A stretch of 64,000 nt of DNA from Gallibacter sp963558965 (GTDB taxonomy: Bacteria > Bacillota > Clostridia > Peptostreptococcales > Anaerovoracaceae): assembly GCA_963558965.1 (NCBI GenBank), contig CAUWIT010000007.1, forward strand, positions 1-64,000. Direction: 5' to 3'. The translations under genes were made by a program, and so were the position numbers. Position 1 is the stretch's first letter, and every line of letters starts with the position of its first letter. Shown piece by piece: positions 61,264 through 64,000 of the stretch. A model generated the notes under the pieces. The model was not told where the DNA came from and made no database searches. It worked only from the letters and a program-made list of their open reading frames with translations.

Positions 61264-62568
61264 TTAAATCTCCCTTCCTACAATATCATAATCGTATGCA
61301 TCTTCTATTTTCACTTTAATAAAATCACCAGGTTGATGTTTATTTAAAGTTTTTACAATAACTTGATTATCTATTTCAGGTGCATCGTATTGGCTTCTAC
61401 CAACATAAACACCCTCGCTATCTTCATATTCAACAACAACTTCTAATGTTTTTCCAACTAATGCCTCGTTTGATTGTCTAGAAATATCCATCTGCAAACG
61501 CATAATTGCATCTTTGCGTTCTTCTTTTATTTCTTCATCAATTTGGTTTTCCATTTCGGCTGCTGGTGTTCCTTCTTCCTGTGAGTATGAAAAAACACCT
61601 AGTCTCTGAAATCTAGTATCTTCAACAAAATCATAAAGATTATCGAAGTCCGCCTCTGTCTCTCCAGGAAATCCTACAATCAATGTTGTTCTAATAGCTA
61701 TGTCAGGTATAGCTTTTCTCAATCTGCCGATTGTATCTAGTATAGAATCATTAGTTGATCTTCTCTTCATAGCTTTTAAAACATTGTCAGAGCTGTGCTG
61801 TATAGGAATGTCAAGGTAGTTACAAACTTTGTCTTCGCGAACCATAACTTCTATCAGCTCATCCGTTATTCTATCCTCATAACAATACATAAGTCTAAGC
61901 CATTTTAAATCTTCAATTTTACATAATTCCTCTACCAGCTCGTGTAAATTGTATTTGCCATATAAATCAATACCATAAGTTGTAACATCTTGAGCTATCA
62001 AAATAATTTCCTTAACTCCATTATTTACTAATCGATTTGCTTCTTCGATTATATTTTCCATTGGTCTAGATCTGTAAGGTCCTCTAATTTGTGGTATTAC
62101 ACAATAAGCGCATTTATTGTCACAACCCTCAGAGATCTTAAGTGTAGCACTGTAATGAACTTCTTCCAATTTACGCTTGTCTGTTTCCAATTCTTCTTCA
62201 AATTGACTTATGATTTTTTCTCTTTTTCCTTCTAAATGGTTATGTAGTATTTCAGGTAGTCTATCATATTCATTTACACCTATAAAAATATCTACTTCTG
62301 GCATTTCATCATAAAGTTCATCTCCATATCTTTGAGATAAACATCCACTTACAACTAAAAGTTTATCTTCAAAATTTGCAAAATCAAAAATTCTTGCTAT
62401 TGATTCAGTTTTTGCATCGTTTATAAAACCACAAGTGTTTACCATAATAACATCAGCTTCTTCAAAATCTGTAGTTACAATATCACCTGCAGCTTCCAAA
62501 ATACCTGCTGCAACTTCCGAATCATTGAAATTTTTAGGACATCCTAGTGTCTCAATATATATCTTCAT
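61264..62568 (-). CDS. rimO: Ribosomal protein S12 methylthiotransferase RimO
   Basis: A 434-residue radical SAM enzyme. The N-terminal MTTase domain (IYIETLGCPKNFNDSEVAAG, VNTCGFINDA) precedes the radical SAM cluster motif CDNKCAYC near 153, and a C-terminal TRAM domain (about 365-434). It methylthiolates the conserved Asp of S12. SLGCPKN-type start and length distinguish it from MiaB. Its start overlaps the ftsK stop by one base. Confidence 0.95.
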   Translation of the reverse strand: MKIYIETLGCPKNFNDSEVAAGILEAAGDIVTTDFEEADVIMVNTCGFINDAKTESIARIFDFANFEDKLLVVSGCLSQRYGDELYDEMPEVDIFIGVNEYDRLPEILHNHLEGKREKIISQFEEELETDKRKLEEVHYSATLKISEGCDNKCAYCVIPQIRGPYRSRPMENIIEEANRLVNNGVKEIILIAQDVTTYGIDLYGKYNLHELVEELCKIEDLKWLRLMYCYEDRITDELIEVMVREDKVCNYLDIPIQHSSDNVLKAMKRRSTNDSILDTIGRLRKAIPDIAIRTTLIVGFPGETEADFDNLYDFVEDTRFQRLGVFSYSQEEGTPAAEMENQIDEEIKEERKDAIMRLQMDISRQSNEALVGKTLEVVVEYEDSEGVYVGRSQYDAPEIDNQVIVKTLNKHQPGDFIKVKIEDAYDYDIVGREI

Positions 62569-64000
62569 TATTCCTCCGTATTTTCTTTTGATAACATTAA
62601 CTCTTCTTCTGTCATTAGAACAGCTCTACCACGAGGCCCATCTGGAGGCCCAACTATACCACGCTGCTCCATATCTTCAACTATTCGTGCCGCACGATTA
62701 AAACCTATTCTAAATCTTCTTTGTAGCATTGAAACTGAAGCTTGTCCAGCTTTTACAACTACTTCAATAGCTTCTTGCATAAGTTCATCCTCGTCATCGC
62801 CACCATTTTTACTTATATTTCCTTTTTCAACCTGAGTAATAACTTCTTCATTGTAGTTTGTCTCTTCAACCTGAGATTTTACATAAGTTATAAGGTTGTG
62901 AACTTCATCATCTGAAATAAATGGACCTTGAACTCGCAATGGTTTATCTAAATCTTGTGGCTTATAAAGCATATCGCCATTCCCTACAAGTTTTTCAGCC
63001 CCTGTCATGTCTATAATAGTTCTAGAATCTATCTGTGAAGAAACCATAAATGCAATTCGTGATGGTATATTTGCTTTAATTAAACCTGTTACAACATCAA
63101 CTGAAGGTCTTTGTGTTGCAACAATTAAATGCATACCAGCCGCTCTGGCTAACTGCGCAAGTCTACAAATCGCATCTTCTACCTGTGAACTTGCAACCAT
63201 CATCAAGTCTGCTAACTCATCTATTATAATAACTATTTGCGGTAAAACTTCCTCATCCTTATTTTCTTTTTGCATCAAAGCATTGTAAGATTTTATATCC
63301 CTCACACCGTTAGATGCAAATTTTTTGTAACGATCTGTCATTTCAGCAACTGCCCAGTTTAGTGCCGCTGCTGCCTTTGCACTATCTGTTACTACAGGAA
63401 TGAGTAAGTGGGGTATGCCATTGTAGTTACCAAGTTCAACCATTTTGGGGTCTATCAAAAGTAGTTTTACTTCATCTGGTTTAGCTCTGTATAAAATACT
63501 TGCAATAATTGTATTTATACAAACTGACTTACCAGAACCTGTAGCTCCTGCAATAAGCATATGTGGCATTTTTGCAAGATCAGCAATAACAGGCTTACCT
63601 CCTATATCTCTACCTACAGCAAATGCAAGTTTAGATGGATTTTGGTTAAATTCCTTTGAACCTACAATTTCTCCTATAGTTACCATTTCTCTATTTTCGT
63701 TTTCTACCTCAATACCAACTGCGGCTTTGCCCGGTATTGGAGCTTCTATCCTTATACTTCTAGCTCTAAGATTTAAAGCTATATCGTCAGCAAGTCTAAC
63801 TATACTTGCAACTTTAACGCCAATAGCAGGTTGTATTTCATATCGAGTTACTGAAGATCCTTTTGTAACATTTATAACTTTCGCTTCTACATTAAAACTT
63901 TTCAATGTCTTTTCAAGAACCATAGCACTGTCCATAAGTTCCTGATTTTCATTCTTTGTTACTTTTTTTCTAACTGGTTTATTTAAAAGATTTAGAGGAG
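62568..64000 (-). CDS. ftsK: DNA translocase FtsK/SpoIIIE (C-terminal part, gene continues past the window)
   Basis: The reading frame is open to the right edge of the window; the codons beyond ATG 63935 still read a typical FtsK linker (PLNLLNKPVRKK), so the true start and membrane domain lie outside. Visible: the alpha domain (VTRYEIQPAIGVKVA), Walker A GATGSGKSVC, Walker B IVIIIDELADLMM, and the C-terminal winged-helix gamma domain (SVSMLQRRFRIGFNRAARIV) that reads KOPS/SRS-type sequences. It pumps chromosomal DNA at division or sporulation. Confidence 0.97.
   Translation of the reverse strand, partial: PLNLLNKPVRKKVTKNENQELMDSAMVLEKTLKSFNVEAKVINVTKGSSVTRYEIQPAIGVKVASIVRLADDIALNLRARSIRIEAPIPGKAAVGIEVENENREMVTIGEIVGSKEFNQNPSKLAFAVGRDIGGKPVIADLAKMPHMLIAGATGSGKSVCINTIIASILYRAKPDEVKLLLIDPKMVELGNYNGIPHLLIPVVTDSAKAAAALNWAVAEMTDRYKKFASNGVRDIKSYNALMQKENKDEEVLPQIVIIIDELADLMMVASSQVEDAICRLAQLARAAGMHLIVATQRPSVDVVTGLIKANIPSRIAFMVSSQIDSRTIIDMTGAEKLVGNGDMLYKPQDLDKPLRVQGPFISDDEVHNLITYVKSQVEETNYNEEVITQVEKGNISKNGGDDEDELMQEAIEVVVKAGQASVSMLQRRFRIGFNRAARIVEDMEQRGIVGPPDGPRGRAVLMTEEELMLSKENTEE

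Noticed and set aside
1..64000. CRISPR arrays, tRNA/rRNA genes, insertion sequences
   Set aside because: I looked for repeated 25-40 nt units, cloverleaf-like sequences and transposase genes on both strands and saw none convincing; the only recombinase is operon-embedded.

Overview
This window is 64 kb of low-GC chromosome from a strictly anaerobic member of the Firmicutes, most likely class Clostridia. I infer this from AT-rich coding with AGA/ACA/TTA codons, strong AGGAGG-type ribosome binding sites, a CIRCE-controlled hrcA-grpE-dnaK-dnaJ operon, the alaS-ireB-ruvX cluster, Bacillus-type CGAAC-N4-GTTC SOS boxes, a three-subunit [FeFe] hydrogenase and several Fe-S/radical-SAM enzymes. I cannot name the species. 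No rRNA, tRNA, CRISPR array or insertion sequence was recognised.

Layout. 0.1-1.1 kb (minus): a BirA-controlled biotin transporter bioY and a DUF1284 gene. 1.2-7.6 kb (plus): an accessory block with an Rpn-type nuclease-like gene whose active site looks degraded, then a separately promoted and terminated trio of PglZ phosphatase, BrxL AAA+/Lon-like protein and a CpXC-domain protein. These are two core BREX components without the BrxC ATPase or the PglX methylase, and they are the best candidate here for an unusual defence system. 7.6-12.4 kb: heat-shock operon. 12.5-30.7 kb: a long co-directional run with Asp23, nusB, a TsaD-like paralogue, xseAB, ispA, dxs, tlyA, an aminotransferase, mutSL, miaA, a tyrosine recombinase, a YnbB-type PLP enzyme, a VTT membrane protein and a corrinoid-reactivation pair.

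30.8-35.1 kb is a second accessory region: a NADAR-family gene with much higher GC than its surroundings, a small hypothetical gene, a membrane protein gene broken by an in-frame TAA, a DUF4241 gene, an SOS-controlled YneA-like LysM protein with three LexA boxes, a 439-nt non-coding stretch with two strong hairpins, and a PepSY protein. Gene direction flips here: nearly everything left of about 30.7 kb is on plus, and nearly everything right of 35.1 kb is on minus.

35.1-64 kb (mostly minus): alaS-ireB-ruvX; a ferredoxin-type aldo/keto reductase (plus); DUF896-iscS-iscU-mnmA for sulfur transfer and tRNA thiolation; comEA; obgE-HD-radical SAM-DUF2344; rplU-rpmA, with an extended L21, an L27 lacking the usual Firmicutes leader and no prp gene between them; an OpuC/EgtU-like ABC importer; a secreted Ig-like protein; the hydABC hydrogenase; SOS-controlled recA; and ftsK-rimO-pgsA-cinA-LCP, with ftsK running off the right edge.
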